NCBI GenBank assembly: GCA_965243625.1
Contig: CBDEVI010000002.1
Span: 186,001-250,000, forward strand
Direction of reading: 5' to 3'
DNA from: JAJECS01 sp965243625
Lineage (GTDB): Bacteria; Chloroflexota; UBA11872
DNA: 64,000 bases
A model generated the notes under the pieces. The model did no database searches and was not told where the DNA came from. It saw nothing but the letters and a program-made list of their open reading frames with translations. Shown piece by piece: positions 34,897 to 43,501 of the stretch (the first letter of the stretch is position 1; the number at the start of each line of letters is the position of its first letter). A program made the translations under genes and the position numbers.

Positions 34897-36216
34897 CTAG
34901 CCGCTTACCGATTCGTTCCACTCGGTCTCGGTGCGGTCCAGGACCTCCTGATAGGAGGCGGTCCCGTTGATGGCGTCGTGGATGTGCCCGACCAAGATCA
35001 GGCGCTCATCGCCCAGGCCCTCGGAGCCTTGCGCGCCCTCAAACGTGGCCCACTTGACCGCCTCGCTGACAAGACCGCTCATCTTGCCCTCCGAGTAGGT
35101 GGGCGTCGCGTTCTTGTTCGCGGGAACCTGGTTCCCCAGTCCTGCGAGCAGCGAATTGCCCTCGACGCCGGCGATCCATGCCAGGAAGTCGAAGGTCTCC
35201 TGCGGGTGCTCCGTGCGGTCGGCGATGCTGTTGCGCCAGCCGAAGGTGAAGCCAGCCCGCTTGGCGGGGCCCTCCAGCGGCGGACCAACGAAGAAGCTGA
35301 GATCTTCGCGCTCCAGATAGCCGTTGAAGTGCGCGGAGTTGTCGTAGAACATGCCGCTCAAGCCTGAGCCGAAGTTCTCGATCAGGGTTTGCTCGGTGCC
35401 GTTCAGGCTTCCCGGCGCGACCATGCCTTCCTTGAGCTCCATGTCGAGCACGTAGCTCAGCGCCGCCAGGCCTTCCGAGGTATTGGCCTCGAAGGTGAGG
35501 TCGTCGTCGTTCTCAACCTGTCCGCCCGCCTGCCAGATCTGTGGGTACAGGTGGCTGTAGACCTGCGGATTCTCCAGGCTCCAGGCGTGCGAGATGCCGT
35601 ACTGGCCGGCGTCCGGGTTCGTGATCTGCTTGCCGATCTCGATGTGCTCGTCCCAGTTGTCCGGTGGCCCGTCCACGCCGGCGGCCTCGAACGTGCCCTC
35701 GTTGTAGTGGGTGAGCCCGGTGATCGTGGACATCGGGACGACGACGATCTCGTTCCCGATCCGGTTCTTGAGCGGCTCGGCGTAATCCGACCAGTCGAAG
35801 TTCGCCGCGTTGGCCATGCTCTCGACTTCGCGAATCATGCCCTGGTCCCAGAAGTCACCGATCTGCCAGAAGCCGATTTGGATGGCGTCCGGCAGGGCTC
35901 CGGCGGCGTGCAGGGTGATCATCTTGTCCTGGGCCTGTGAAAAGCCAAGGTTCTGGGGCTCGACCTGGATGTGGGGCATGGCCGCGTGGAAGGCGTCCAA
36001 GATCTCTGCGGCCGGGCCCTCTCCGACCTCGGAGAACGCCCAGTTCAGGTATTCGATCGTGACGGTTTCCCGCTCCCCGCCGTCCATGGCGGTCTCGGTC
36101 ATGGTTTCAGCCTCGTCCTCGCCGCAGGCCGCCAGCAGCGAGGCCGTCGCCGCCCCAACGGCTACGCCAAAGCCGGCAGCCATCAGCGAGCGCCGGCTGA
36201 ACTTGCGTGAATTCAT
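34897..36216 (-). CDS. Sugar ABC transporter substrate-binding lipoprotein (family 1, second operon)
   Basis: Protein of 439 residues with a twin-arginine-like motif (FSRRSLM), a hydrophobic core and a lipobox ending SLLAAC. Unlike the binding proteins at 1446 and 16.7-23.6 kb it has only a short acidic linker (GEDEAETMTETAMDG) before VTIEYLNWAFSEVGEG. The domain is of the MalE/UgpB kind (PHIQVEPQNLGFSQAQDKMI; ETFDFLAWIAGVEGNSLL). ATG 36216 follows GGAGG at 5 nt; the GTG two codons upstream overlaps that site. It lies between the MalG-like and MalF-like genes of one operon. The ligand is unknown. Confidence 0.88.
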   Translation of the reverse strand: MNSRKFSRRSLMAAGFGVAVGAATASLLAACGEDEAETMTETAMDGGERETVTIEYLNWAFSEVGEGPAAEILDAFHAAMPHIQVEPQNLGFSQAQDKMITLHAAGALPDAIQIGFWQIGDFWDQGMIREVESMANAANFDWSDYAEPLKNRIGNEIVVVPMSTITGLTHYNEGTFEAAGVDGPPDNWDEHIEIGKQITNPDAGQYGISHAWSLENPQVYSHLYPQIWQAGGQVENDDDLTFEANTSEGLAALSYVLDMELKEGMVAPGSLNGTEQTLIENFGSGLSGMFYDNSAHFNGYLEREDLSFFVGPPLEGPAKRAGFTFGWRNSIADRTEHPQETFDFLAWIAGVEGNSLLAGLGNQVPANKNATPTYSEGKMSGLVSEAVKWATFEGAQGSEGLGDERLILVGHIHDAINGTASYQEVLDRTETEWNESVSG

Positions 36217-36246
36217 ATGCACCTCCTATCCGTCGTGGTTTCGGGC

Positions 36247-36267
36247 GCTCGGCCCGCGGAGCCGAGC
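36247..36267 (-). other. Short hairpin between MalG-like gene and binding protein
   Basis: GCTCGGC and GCCGAGC form a 7-bp stem with a 7-nt loop, 31 nt upstream of the binding-protein start. It could be a processing or attenuation point. The significance is low. Confidence 0.3.
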
Positions 36268-36316
36268 ACCGCAGTCGATCAGCGTTCCCCGATACGCCAC
36301 CTCCTCACGTACACGG

Positions 36317-37219
36317 CTACTGCTTGACGGCCCCGAGGGTCAGGCCCGACACCAGGTACCGCTGCGCCAGGGCGTAGAGCACCAGCAGCGGAATGCTGGC
36401 GATGACGGACGCGGCCAGCATCTGATGCCAGTCCACGTTCTGCTGGCCGATGAGCGTGACGATGCCCAGCGGAATGGTGCGCATGTCGTCGGACACCGTC
36501 AGCTGCACGGCAAACAGCAGATCCTGAAACGAGAGAATGAAGGCAAAGACCCCGGTCGCCACGATTCCCGGCAAGGCCAGGGGGCGCATGATCGTCCAGA
36601 GCATGCGCAGCCGGCCGGCACCGTCGATGAACGCGGACTCTTCCAGCTCGATCGGAATGGTGGCGAAATAGGTCGTCAACATGAGGATGGCCAGCGGCAG
36701 GGCAAACGCGGCGTAGGTGATGATCAGCGCCAGGTGGGTGTCGTAGAGCCCGAACTGCCGCACCAGCGCGAAGAACGGGATGATCATGGCGACCGGCGGA
36801 ATCTGCTGCGTGCCCACGACGAAGAACTCCAGCAGTCGCTTGCCGCGAAAGGCAAAGCGCGAAATGCCGTAGGCGGCGAGCGCGCCAAGAGTAATCGCGA
36901 GCAGGGTGGTAGCGCCGGCCACGAAATAGCTGTTGAGAAAGATCCGAAGCCACAGGCCTTTGCCGAAGACCTTGCCGTAGGCCTCGAGGGTCGGAGTCGG
37001 CGGCAGCCACTCGGCCGGATGCTTGAAGATCTCCCCGTTGGGCCGAATCGAGTTGGTGACCAGCCAGAAAATGGGATACAGCACGACGACGGCGAGGGCG
37101 AGAAGAATCACGCCCCGGATGATGATTTCGAGATGGGATGGCCAGCGGCGCAACGCCCCCCGGCCGGCTGCCGGTGCCGCGCCGGCGCCAGGTTGTCGAG
37201 CGACTGCATTGCGGATCAT
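36317..37219 (-). CDS. Sugar ABC transporter permease, MalG-like (second operon)
   Basis: Permease of 300 residues. Six membrane segments begin at IIIRGVILLALAVVVLYPIF, and the EAA loop is LEESAFIDGAGRLRMLWTIM. The C-terminus GLTLGAVKQ is typical of MalG proteins. It is the first gene of the minus-strand operon; the 175-bp region upstream, divergent with a Gfo/Idh/MocA gene, should hold the promoter. ATG 37219 is preferred over GTG 37228. The motif after EAA (SFQDLLFAVQLTVSDDMRTI) is normal. Confidence 0.88.
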   Translation of the reverse strand: MIRNAVARQPGAGAAPAAGRGALRRWPSHLEIIIRGVILLALAVVVLYPIFWLVTNSIRPNGEIFKHPAEWLPPTPTLEAYGKVFGKGLWLRIFLNSYFVAGATTLLAITLGALAAYGISRFAFRGKRLLEFFVVGTQQIPPVAMIIPFFALVRQFGLYDTHLALIITYAAFALPLAILMLTTYFATIPIELEESAFIDGAGRLRMLWTIMRPLALPGIVATGVFAFILSFQDLLFAVQLTVSDDMRTIPLGIVTLIGQQNVDWHQMLAASVIASIPLLVLYALAQRYLVSGLTLGAVKQ

Positions 37220-37394
37220 GGTGCACACCCACGATCACCAAAGCTCGCCGCTGAGCCCGGGATCAAACCCCCTGCAGACGGCGCGAGTATACGCCGGGTG
37301 CCAACTAGCCGCGAGCGAACTGCCCCGAGGCTGAAACTGCGGCCCCGTACAATGCGGGCTCGCCGTGCAGCGTGCACATCCGAGGAGTCGCACC

Positions 37395-38546
37395 GTGGCG
37401 CGCAAGGTCAGCGTCGGCGTCGTGGGCATTGGGACGGTGGCCGAGCTGTTCTACCTGGAAGCCATCGTCAAGCATGGTGATCGCGCGGAGCTGACGGCGC
37501 TCTGCGACGTGGTGCCGGGCCGGGCGCAGGCCGCGGCCGACAAGTGGGGCGCCAGGGCCGCGTTCACGGACTTGGGAGAGATGCTCGCGTCGACGGACGT
37601 CGAGGCGGTGCTGGTGCTGACCAAGCACAGCCAGCACTACGAGCACGCCAACCAGGTGCTCGAAGCCGGTCGGCATCTGGGCATTGAAAAGCCCATTGCG
37701 GCGACGTTCGAGCAGGCGACTGAGATCGTGGAGCTGGCGGAAGCCCGAGGGCTCAAGCTGGCGGCGGCGCCGGCCATGGCGTTCGAGCCGGTCGCGCGCC
37801 GCGCCGAGGCGCTCATCGCGGAAGGCGCGATCGGCCGGGTGGCCGCGGTGCGGACGCACATGACCGCCAATCCCGCCGATCGGGAAACCGAGTGGCGGCG
37901 GATTGGGCCTAACCTGGCCCGGATCGATACGCCCCCCACCGATCAGACCTGGATGTACCAGTCCGGCGAGGGCGGCCCACTGTTCGACCTGACGCCCTAT
38001 CAACTCATTCCGCCCACGCGGCTCTTGGGCCCGGTCAGGCGCGTGGGCGCGCTCGCCGGCATCGCCGTGCCCGAGCGAATCTCCGGGAGCGGACCCACCA
38101 GGGGAGAGCGGTTCGCCACGACGGCCCCCGACAACGTCGTGATGCTGCTCGACTGGGGCGACGACCGCTTCGGCATGGTCTATTCGGGATACCTGCCGGC
38201 GAACTTCCGCGGGCCGCACACCGAGTACTACGGCGACGCCGGAGTTCTCGCGGTGAATGGCGGCACGGGCGTCGACAACATCGAGCTGTACCGCACCGTC
38301 GCCGGCGGCCGTGAGAGCCGTTGGGAGGCCGTGGGCGAGCCGAACGACGGCTGGGACGTCGTGGACCGCGCGGGCGCGATCACGCACCTGGTGGACTGCA
38401 TCGCGGACGATGCCGAGGTGCAGCTCTCCGCCCGCCAGGCGCTGCACATCCTCGAGGTGATCGACCTGGTGCACCAGTCGAGCGCCGGCGGCCAGTTCCT
38501 ACCGACGACCACGACGTTTGAGCTGCCGGGGGCTCTTCCCGTCTAG
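37395..38546 (+). CDS. Gfo/Idh/MocA family oxidoreductase
   Basis: NAD(P)-dependent sugar or cyclitol dehydrogenase-like protein of 383 residues. The N-terminal Rossmann segment is VGVVGIGTVAELFYLEAI, the catalytic-Lys motif is GIEKPIAATFEQA (the EKP signature), and the C-terminal alpha/beta domain follows. GTG 37395 is preceded by GAGGAG at 8 nt; GTG 37365 is an alternative. It is divergent from the sugar ABC operon, fitting a role in oxidising the imported sugar. The substrate is inferred only from this context. Confidence 0.85.
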   Translation: MARKVSVGVVGIGTVAELFYLEAIVKHGDRAELTALCDVVPGRAQAAADKWGARAAFTDLGEMLASTDVEAVLVLTKHSQHYEHANQVLEAGRHLGIEKPIAATFEQATEIVELAEARGLKLAAAPAMAFEPVARRAEALIAEGAIGRVAAVRTHMTANPADRETEWRRIGPNLARIDTPPTDQTWMYQSGEGGPLFDLTPYQLIPPTRLLGPVRRVGALAGIAVPERISGSGPTRGERFATTAPDNVVMLLDWGDDRFGMVYSGYLPANFRGPHTEYYGDAGVLAVNGGTGVDNIELYRTVAGGRESRWEAVGEPNDGWDVVDRAGAITHLVDCIADDAEVQLSARQALHILEVIDLVHQSSAGGQFLPTTTTFELPGALPV

Positions 38547-38570
38547 GGTGCCGGGCCCGACGACTTGGCG

Positions 38571-39323
38571 CTACGCGCGCGAGTCGTCGTGGACGTAGAC
38601 CGAGACGTGGTTGGTGCTGGAGGCGACGAACGGCGACCGGCTCCAATTCGCCCAGCGCCCGTGCAAGCGCATCCCGGCGAGTTGCGCCATCAGGTCGAGC
38701 TCCGACGGCCAGGCATAGCGGAGCCGGACGGGCCGCAGGTCGACTGAGCCATCGGACATGAAGATGGTCTGGCTAGTGACGTGCTGGGCAACCGGATCGT
38801 GGCGGGCCGCATCCAGCCGCACGTGATCGAGACCGATCTCTCCCACGCTGAGCCACTGGTTGCGTTGAAACCGCGCCAGGTCCGGCACGAATGCCTCGAT
38901 CACGAAGGCGCCGTCCGGCTTGAGGCGTTTCGACACGTTGCCGAAGCAGCGCACCTGGTCCGCCTGCTCCAGAAGCGCGAAGAACGTGTTGAAGACGACG
39001 AAGATGAGGTCGAATGGCCCCGGGCGGCCGACGTCGGCGAAGTCGCCCATCGTGACAGGAATGTCCGCGCCACCCGGCTTGGCGCGAAGCTTCGCCACCA
39101 TGGACTCCGACAGGTCGATGCCCTCGACAGCCACGCCCTCGGCCGCCAGCGGCAGCGCGAAGCGGCCGGTCCCAATGCCCAACTCGAGCGCACGACCTCC
39201 ACGAGCGAGGTCCGCCAGAAACGCGATTTCGGACGGGCTGGCGTCCCGGTGAAAGTCGTCGTAGACGTCGGACCACCGCTCGCCGTAGGTCGCCGGGTCG
39301 ATAGGTCCGTCGGTCGTTGCCAT
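38571..39323 (-). CDS. Class I SAM-dependent methyltransferase
   Basis: Protein of 250 residues with a Rossmann-like methyltransferase core: motif I ALELGIGTGRFALPLAAEGV, acidic motif VEGIDLSESM, post-I VTMGDFADVG and motif IV FDLIFVVFNTFFAL. The C-terminal region varies and should define the acceptor, which is unknown. ATG 39323 lacks a ribosome-binding site. The bases just upstream read CATAAT then CGGCC, so a leaderless transcript is possible. It is convergent with the Gfo/Idh/MocA gene, only 24 bp between the stops. Confidence 0.83.
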   Translation of the reverse strand: MATTDGPIDPATYGERWSDVYDDFHRDASPSEIAFLADLARGGRALELGIGTGRFALPLAAEGVAVEGIDLSESMVAKLRAKPGGADIPVTMGDFADVGRPGPFDLIFVVFNTFFALLEQADQVRCFGNVSKRLKPDGAFVIEAFVPDLARFQRNQWLSVGEIGLDHVRLDAARHDPVAQHVTSQTIFMSDGSVDLRPVRLRYAWPSELDLMAQLAGMRLHGRWANWSRSPFVASSTNHVSVYVHDDSRA

Positions 39324-39410
39324 GGCCGATTATGCGGCACGTGCGCATGGCGCCCACGTCAGTTGCCCGCGTCTGCCATGCTTGGCGGAGCGAAGCGAGG
39401 AGCAACCGCC

Positions 39411-40430
39411 ATGACCCCTGACACGCCCCTGCCGCCCGTGCTGAGCGACGGTCCGGTCATCGACCTGCTCGGCGGCAATCTGGGCTCCGTCATCCCCCCG
39501 AGCAGTGCGCCCGCGGCCTACGGGGATCACGTCAGGCGCGGCGGCGTGAACGTCATTCACGTCACGCTGGCGCTCTACGCGCGCGACATCGAGCACCTGC
39601 TCGACGACTTCTTCGACGCCTTCAATCTCTGCGATCAGATGGGCCACAAGCTCATGCTCATCGAGCGGACGGCCGACATCCATGAGGCCCATGTTTCGGG
39701 AAGACTGGGACTGATCCTTGGCTTCCAGGGGCTGGACGTCTTCCGTCACAACACCCAGTTCGTCCCGATCTTCCATCGGCTGGGTCTGCGAGTCGCCGCG
39801 CTGACGTACAACGAAGTCAACCAGCTGGGCGCGGGCTGCCTGGAGCCGCGGGACGACGGCCTGACGCTGCTGGGCGTCCGCATGGTGCGCGAGCTGCGTC
39901 GCGCGGGAATCGTGCTCGATCTGTCCCACGCGGGAGTCCGAACGTCGCTGGACGCCATCGAACGCTACGACGGTCCCGTGATGTTCACGCATTCCAACGC
40001 CCATGCCGTCACGCCCAACCCGCGCAACCTGACCGACGACCAGATCCGCGCCGCGGCCGCTACGGGCGGCGTCGTCGGTCTGGCGTCGTATGCCCCGTTC
40101 TGCCACCAAGAGGACAAGGACACCCTCGACCTGGAGGACTTCTTCCGCCACATCGACTACGTCTGTGAGCTCGTTGGCCCGGAGCACGCGGCCATCGGCT
40201 CGGACATCACGCCGCAATCGAAGGTGAAGTGGGAAAACGCCACCAAGCGCATGTACCCGGACATGGTCGGACGCTACGTGCTGGAGACCGAGTACGTGGA
40301 GGGACTGCACACCCACGCGGAGATTCCGGCCATCCCCGAGGGTCTGCGGAAGCGTGGCTATGCCGAGGACGAAATTCGGGGAATCCTGGGAGGTAACGCC
40401 GCCCGTGTTTTCGAGCAGATCTGGGGCTAG
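39411..40430 (+). CDS. M19 (renal dipeptidase-like) family protein with lost zinc ligands
   Basis: Protein of 339 residues with the membrane-dipeptidase TIM-barrel fold. Retained family motifs are VLDLSHAGVRTS (His), MFTHSNAHAVTPNPRNLTDD (His and substrate Arg), AAIGSDITPQ (Asp) and the C-terminal ILGGNAARVFEQIW. The N-terminal His-x-Asp of active enzymes (in V-D-G-H-N-D) is replaced by VIDLLGGN, and the bridging Glu position reads LGFQG. The binuclear zinc site is therefore probably incomplete, and classical dipeptidase activity is doubtful. ATG 39411 follows GCGAGGAGC. It precedes an M24 peptidase by 43 bp, likely in one transcript. Confidence 0.8.
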   Translation: MTPDTPLPPVLSDGPVIDLLGGNLGSVIPPSSAPAAYGDHVRRGGVNVIHVTLALYARDIEHLLDDFFDAFNLCDQMGHKLMLIERTADIHEAHVSGRLGLILGFQGLDVFRHNTQFVPIFHRLGLRVAALTYNEVNQLGAGCLEPRDDGLTLLGVRMVRELRRAGIVLDLSHAGVRTSLDAIERYDGPVMFTHSNAHAVTPNPRNLTDDQIRAAAATGGVVGLASYAPFCHQEDKDTLDLEDFFRHIDYVCELVGPEHAAIGSDITPQSKVKWENATKRMYPDMVGRYVLETEYVEGLHTHAEIPAIPEGLRKRGYAEDEIRGILGGNAARVFEQIWG

Positions 40431-40473
40431 TACCCCAACGGCAAGCGAACTGTAGGCGCGAGGGGCGATTCCT

Positions 40474-41610
40474 GTGCTGCTCAACCGCATTCGCGCCCTG
40501 GAGTTGATGGGGCAGGACGGCGTCGACGTCCTGGTCCTGACGCAGCCCAACAACTTCCTCTACTTCTCGGACTTCACGCAGGTCAGCTCGTTTTCGTTTA
40601 TCGACCGCCCGGCCATCTGCCTGTTCTTCGCCGATGCCGCGATCGATCCGGTCGCCATCATTCCGCGCTGGAACTACGAGGCGTTCGTCAGGACCAGTTG
40701 GATCGCCGACGTCGTGGTCTACGCCGAGCACGCCGCCCCGGGCAGTCGCGCCGAGGCCGGTGGGTGGCGGCGGGCGCTGCGCACCGCGCTCACCGATCGC
40801 ACCGACGTGCGGACGGTGGGCGTGGAAGAGAAGGCCATCCCCAAGTGGATCATGGACGAGGTGATGGCGGCCTGCGCCGACCGCACGGTGCGCCACAGCG
40901 GAGAGCTGATCCGGCGCATTCGCGCCGTCAAGACCGCCGACGAGCTTGGGCACCTGCGCGCGGCGGCAGGAGTCTTGGATACCGCCTCTGCCGACATGCT
41001 GGCAGCCGCCCACACCGGGGTCAGTGAGGCCGAGTTGGCGGCTGCGTTTCGAGCCAGCGTCGGGCGGCAGGGCGCGGAGGGCATCAAGAACTTCGTGCTT
41101 GGGTTCGGTCCCGAATCCGTCATCACGCACAAGGTCCCCGGCAGCCGCCGGCTTGCCGAGGGTGACCTGATCCGCTTCGACCTGGGCGCGCTGGTCCACG
41201 GCTACCACGCCGACAACGCGCGGTCATATGTGTGGGGAACTCCGAGCGCCGTGCAGGAGCGGCTCTATGCGGCCGTAATGCATGGCCAGACCCAGGGCGA
41301 GGCACTATTGCGGCCCGGCGTGAGCGCGGGAGAGATCTACGCGGCGACCGTGGACGGCCTGCAACAGTCGCTGCCCCACGCGCGGTTGGAGCACGTGGGG
41401 CACGGCATCGGCGTGGAGCACCACGAAAGCCCGGCGCTGATCCACGGCAACTCCCAGGCGCTGGAACCGAACATGGTCATCAACCTCGAGACCCTCTACC
41501 ACGACCCCGAGCACGGAGCATTCGCGGTCGAGGACACCTATCTCATCACGGCCGACGGCCACGAGCGATGGACGCACATGTCCCGAGAGCTGGGCCTGGC
41601 GGCGGCCTGA
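40474..41610 (+). CDS. M24 family metallopeptidase (Xaa-Pro peptidase-like)
   Basis: Protein of 378 residues with a creatinase-type N-terminal domain (NNFLYFSDF) and a C-terminal pita-bread domain. All five metal ligands appear: Asp in RFDLGALV, Asp in HADNARSY, His in VGHGIGVEHHE, Glu in INLETLYH and Glu in VEDTYLIT. Such proteins are proline dipeptidases or aminopeptidases, or creatinase-like hydrolases. GTG 40474 has GAGGGGCG upstream. It lies close downstream of the M19-like gene and two bases before a membrane-protein gene, suggesting an operon. Confidence 0.87.
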   Translation: MLLNRIRALELMGQDGVDVLVLTQPNNFLYFSDFTQVSSFSFIDRPAICLFFADAAIDPVAIIPRWNYEAFVRTSWIADVVVYAEHAAPGSRAEAGGWRRALRTALTDRTDVRTVGVEEKAIPKWIMDEVMAACADRTVRHSGELIRRIRAVKTADELGHLRAAAGVLDTASADMLAAAHTGVSEAELAAAFRASVGRQGAEGIKNFVLGFGPESVITHKVPGSRRLAEGDLIRFDLGALVHGYHADNARSYVWGTPSAVQERLYAAVMHGQTQGEALLRPGVSAGEIYAATVDGLQQSLPHARLEHVGHGIGVEHHESPALIHGNSQALEPNMVINLETLYHDPEHGAFAVEDTYLITADGHERWTHMSRELGLAAA

Positions 41611-41612
41611 CG

Positions 41613-42383
41613 GTGGGCCGGGTCTTCGGGTACGCGGGGTGGGCGGTCATTCAGGTGGTCCGGAACTTCGGCACGCTTGGTTTGCGTCTGAATCTCCTGT
41701 GGTTTCTCGCCGCGTTGCCTTTGCTTCCGGCGGTTGGCATTCCGGTTGCGATCGCCGTCCAGCAGGCCGCGAGCGGATTCGACTCTCCGCAGACACCGCT
41801 GATCCTGGCCCTCGCGCTGCTTGGCGCCACGGGCGTCGCGTGCCTGTCGGCGGGGCCCGCGACGCTGGCACTGGTCCAGTCCGCGGCGCGCTTTGTGGAG
41901 GGCGAAGAGATTGGCGTCGTCGACTTCTGGCGCGCCCTGCGGCGCCATTGGCCGCGCGGGTGGCTGGTGCTGTCCGCCGACCTCGTGCCGCTCTACGCCC
42001 TGGTCTTCGGCTTCTACTTCTACTTGAACTCGGGGCAACTCATCCTGCAGGCGCTCGCGTTCGTGGCGCTCTACCTGGCGCTCGTCTGGGTCGGCGCGCA
42101 GGCCTATCTCTTTCCCCTGGTCATTCGCGCCGACGTATCGCTGCCGCACGCGTTTCTGGGCGCATTTGCGATGGCCCTGGGTCGCGTCGGGTCCTCCGCC
42201 GCATTCGTGCTGGTTGCCGCCGCGGCTATTGGCGTCAGCCTGGCCTTTGTTCTCCCGCTGATGGTCTTCGCGCCGGTTACCCTTGCCTTGGTCGGACAGC
42301 GAATGGCGCACGACCGGTTTGGCGGACTATTTGGCGAGACGGCGGAGTCCGATCCCGACGACTCGCGAGGCGACGATGGGTGA
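41613..42383 (+). CDS. DUF624-like integral membrane protein
   Basis: Protein of 256 residues with about five hydrophobic segments (NLLWFLAALPLLPAVGIPVA, TPLILALALLGATGVACLSA, LIPxY-like VPLYALVFGFYFYL, ALAFVALYLALVWVGAQAYL, AFVLVAAAAIGVSLAFVLPL). The central loop VVDFWRALRRHWPRGWLVLS resembles the YesL/DUF624 group often linked to sugar uptake. GTG 41613 starts two bases after the M24 gene stop. It ends in an acidic tail. The family name is tentative; the membrane nature is certain. Confidence 0.65.
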   Translation: MGRVFGYAGWAVIQVVRNFGTLGLRLNLLWFLAALPLLPAVGIPVAIAVQQAASGFDSPQTPLILALALLGATGVACLSAGPATLALVQSAARFVEGEEIGVVDFWRALRRHWPRGWLVLSADLVPLYALVFGFYFYLNSGQLILQALAFVALYLALVWVGAQAYLFPLVIRADVSLPHAFLGAFAMALGRVGSSAAFVLVAAAAIGVSLAFVLPLMVFAPVTLALVGQRMAHDRFGGLFGETAESDPDDSRGDDG

Positions 42384-42425
42384 GGCTGGGTCGCGGGTGC
42401 GGCCCGCAGCCACGGGAGGTGAGCG

Positions 42426-43304
42426 ATGAGTGAATCGACTTCGGTCGAGCTGGTGGCCGACGCGCACGCCATCGTCGGCGAGGGGCCGGTGTGGGACGCC
42501 TCCACGGGCCTCCTGGTCTGGGTCGACATCGAGGGCAAGCGCATCTACGAGTTCGATCCTGCAACCGGCGTCAACCGGGAAATCGAGGTCCCGCAGTATC
42601 CCGGCGCCGTGGTGCGCCGCGCGTCCGGCGGCTACATGGCCGCGGTGACCAACGGCTTCGCCTCCGTCGATCGCGACGGCGGGTTCGAGTTGGTCGTGCC
42701 GGTCGAGGCCGACCTGCCCGAGAACCGCATGAACGACGGCAAGTGCGACCCGCAGGGCCGGTTCTGGGCCGGCACGACGCGCATGACCCACGACGCCCCG
42801 ATTGGCGTGCTCCACCGGCTGGACACCGACCTGTCGCTGCATCCCATGGTCGGTGAGCTTTGGGTGTCCAATGGGCTCGACTGGACCGACGACGAGCGGC
42901 ACATGTACTTCATCGATTCGTTTGGGGGGAGCGTGGATGTCTTCGACTACGACGCGGCCACAGGCGCCATCGCCAATCGCCGCCCGCTCATCGACGTGCC
43001 CGAGTCATGGGCCACGCCCGACGGCATGACGCTCGACGCCGAGGGCTATCTCTGGGTGGCGTTCTGGGGCAGCAGCCGTGTGCGGCGGTTCGATCCGGAG
43101 GGGCGGCTGGACCGCGAGATCACGCTGCCGGTCACGCAGGTCACGAGCTGCGCCTTTGGCGGACCCGATCTGCGCGATCTCTACATCACCAGCGGGTGCC
43201 GGGGTCTCGACGCCGCGGCGCTCGAGCGCGAGCCGCACGCGGGCGGCCTCTTCCGCGCGCGGCCCGGGGTTCAGGGGCGCCCGGCGTTCGAGTTCGCCGG
43301 GTAA
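42426..43304 (+). CDS. SMP-30/gluconolactonase family protein
   Basis: Six-bladed beta-propeller lactonase of 292 residues. The divalent-metal ligands of the family are visible: Glu in IVGEGPVWD, Asn in VSNGLDWTDD and Asp in ATPDGMTLD. The substrate-pocket segment NRMNDGKCDPQGRFWAGT is also present. It probably hydrolyses a sugar lactone after oxidation by a dehydrogenase such as the Gfo/Idh/MocA protein about 4 kb upstream. ATG 42426 follows GGGAGG. Confidence 0.88.
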   Translation: MSESTSVELVADAHAIVGEGPVWDASTGLLVWVDIEGKRIYEFDPATGVNREIEVPQYPGAVVRRASGGYMAAVTNGFASVDRDGGFELVVPVEADLPENRMNDGKCDPQGRFWAGTTRMTHDAPIGVLHRLDTDLSLHPMVGELWVSNGLDWTDDERHMYFIDSFGGSVDVFDYDAATGAIANRRPLIDVPESWATPDGMTLDAEGYLWVAFWGSSRVRRFDPEGRLDREITLPVTQVTSCAFGGPDLRDLYITSGCRGLDAAALEREPHAGGLFRARPGVQGRPAFEFAG

Positions 43305-43342
43305 TCGCGCTGTGGCCGCCTGTGGACATCCGACGATGTCTA

Positions 43343-43383
43343 TTCGAGCCCAATTCATGTCACTTCGAGCCCAATTCATGTCA
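43343..43383 (+). repeat. Tandem 20-bp direct repeat
   Basis: TTCGAGCCCAATTCATGTCA occurs at 43343-43362 and again at 43364-43383. A third, truncated start (TTCGAG) follows inside the adjacent MITE-like element, so the tract looks like local slippage or repeated insertion at one site. Confidence 0.7.
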
Positions 43384-43461
43384 TTTCGAGCGGAGCGAGA
43401 AAGCTAGGGGGCGGGAAGCGGGCGCAACGTCCTTAGATTCCTCGCTGGCGCTCGGAATGAC
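43380..43461. repeat. MITE-like palindromic element, about 82 bp
   Basis: The left arm is GTCATTTCGAGCGGAGCGAG then AAAGCT, the middle AGGGGGCGGGAAGCGGGCGC then AACGTCCTT, and the right inverted arm AGATTCCTCGCTGGCGCTCG then GAATGAC. The right arm is a near-perfect reverse complement of the consensus left arm. It is the best-preserved copy of the family also seen at 5585, 24585 and 25551. It lies between convergent genes. Confidence 0.7.
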
Positions 43462-43501
43462 AGAAAAAGGGACTCTCGGAAGTGACTCGGCCGCGAGCCT
43501 G

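Noticed and set aside
39411..41610. Possible prophage or mobile-island boundary around the peptidase genes
   Set aside because: No integrase, attachment-site repeats or change in base composition; neighbouring genes are ordinary metabolic families.
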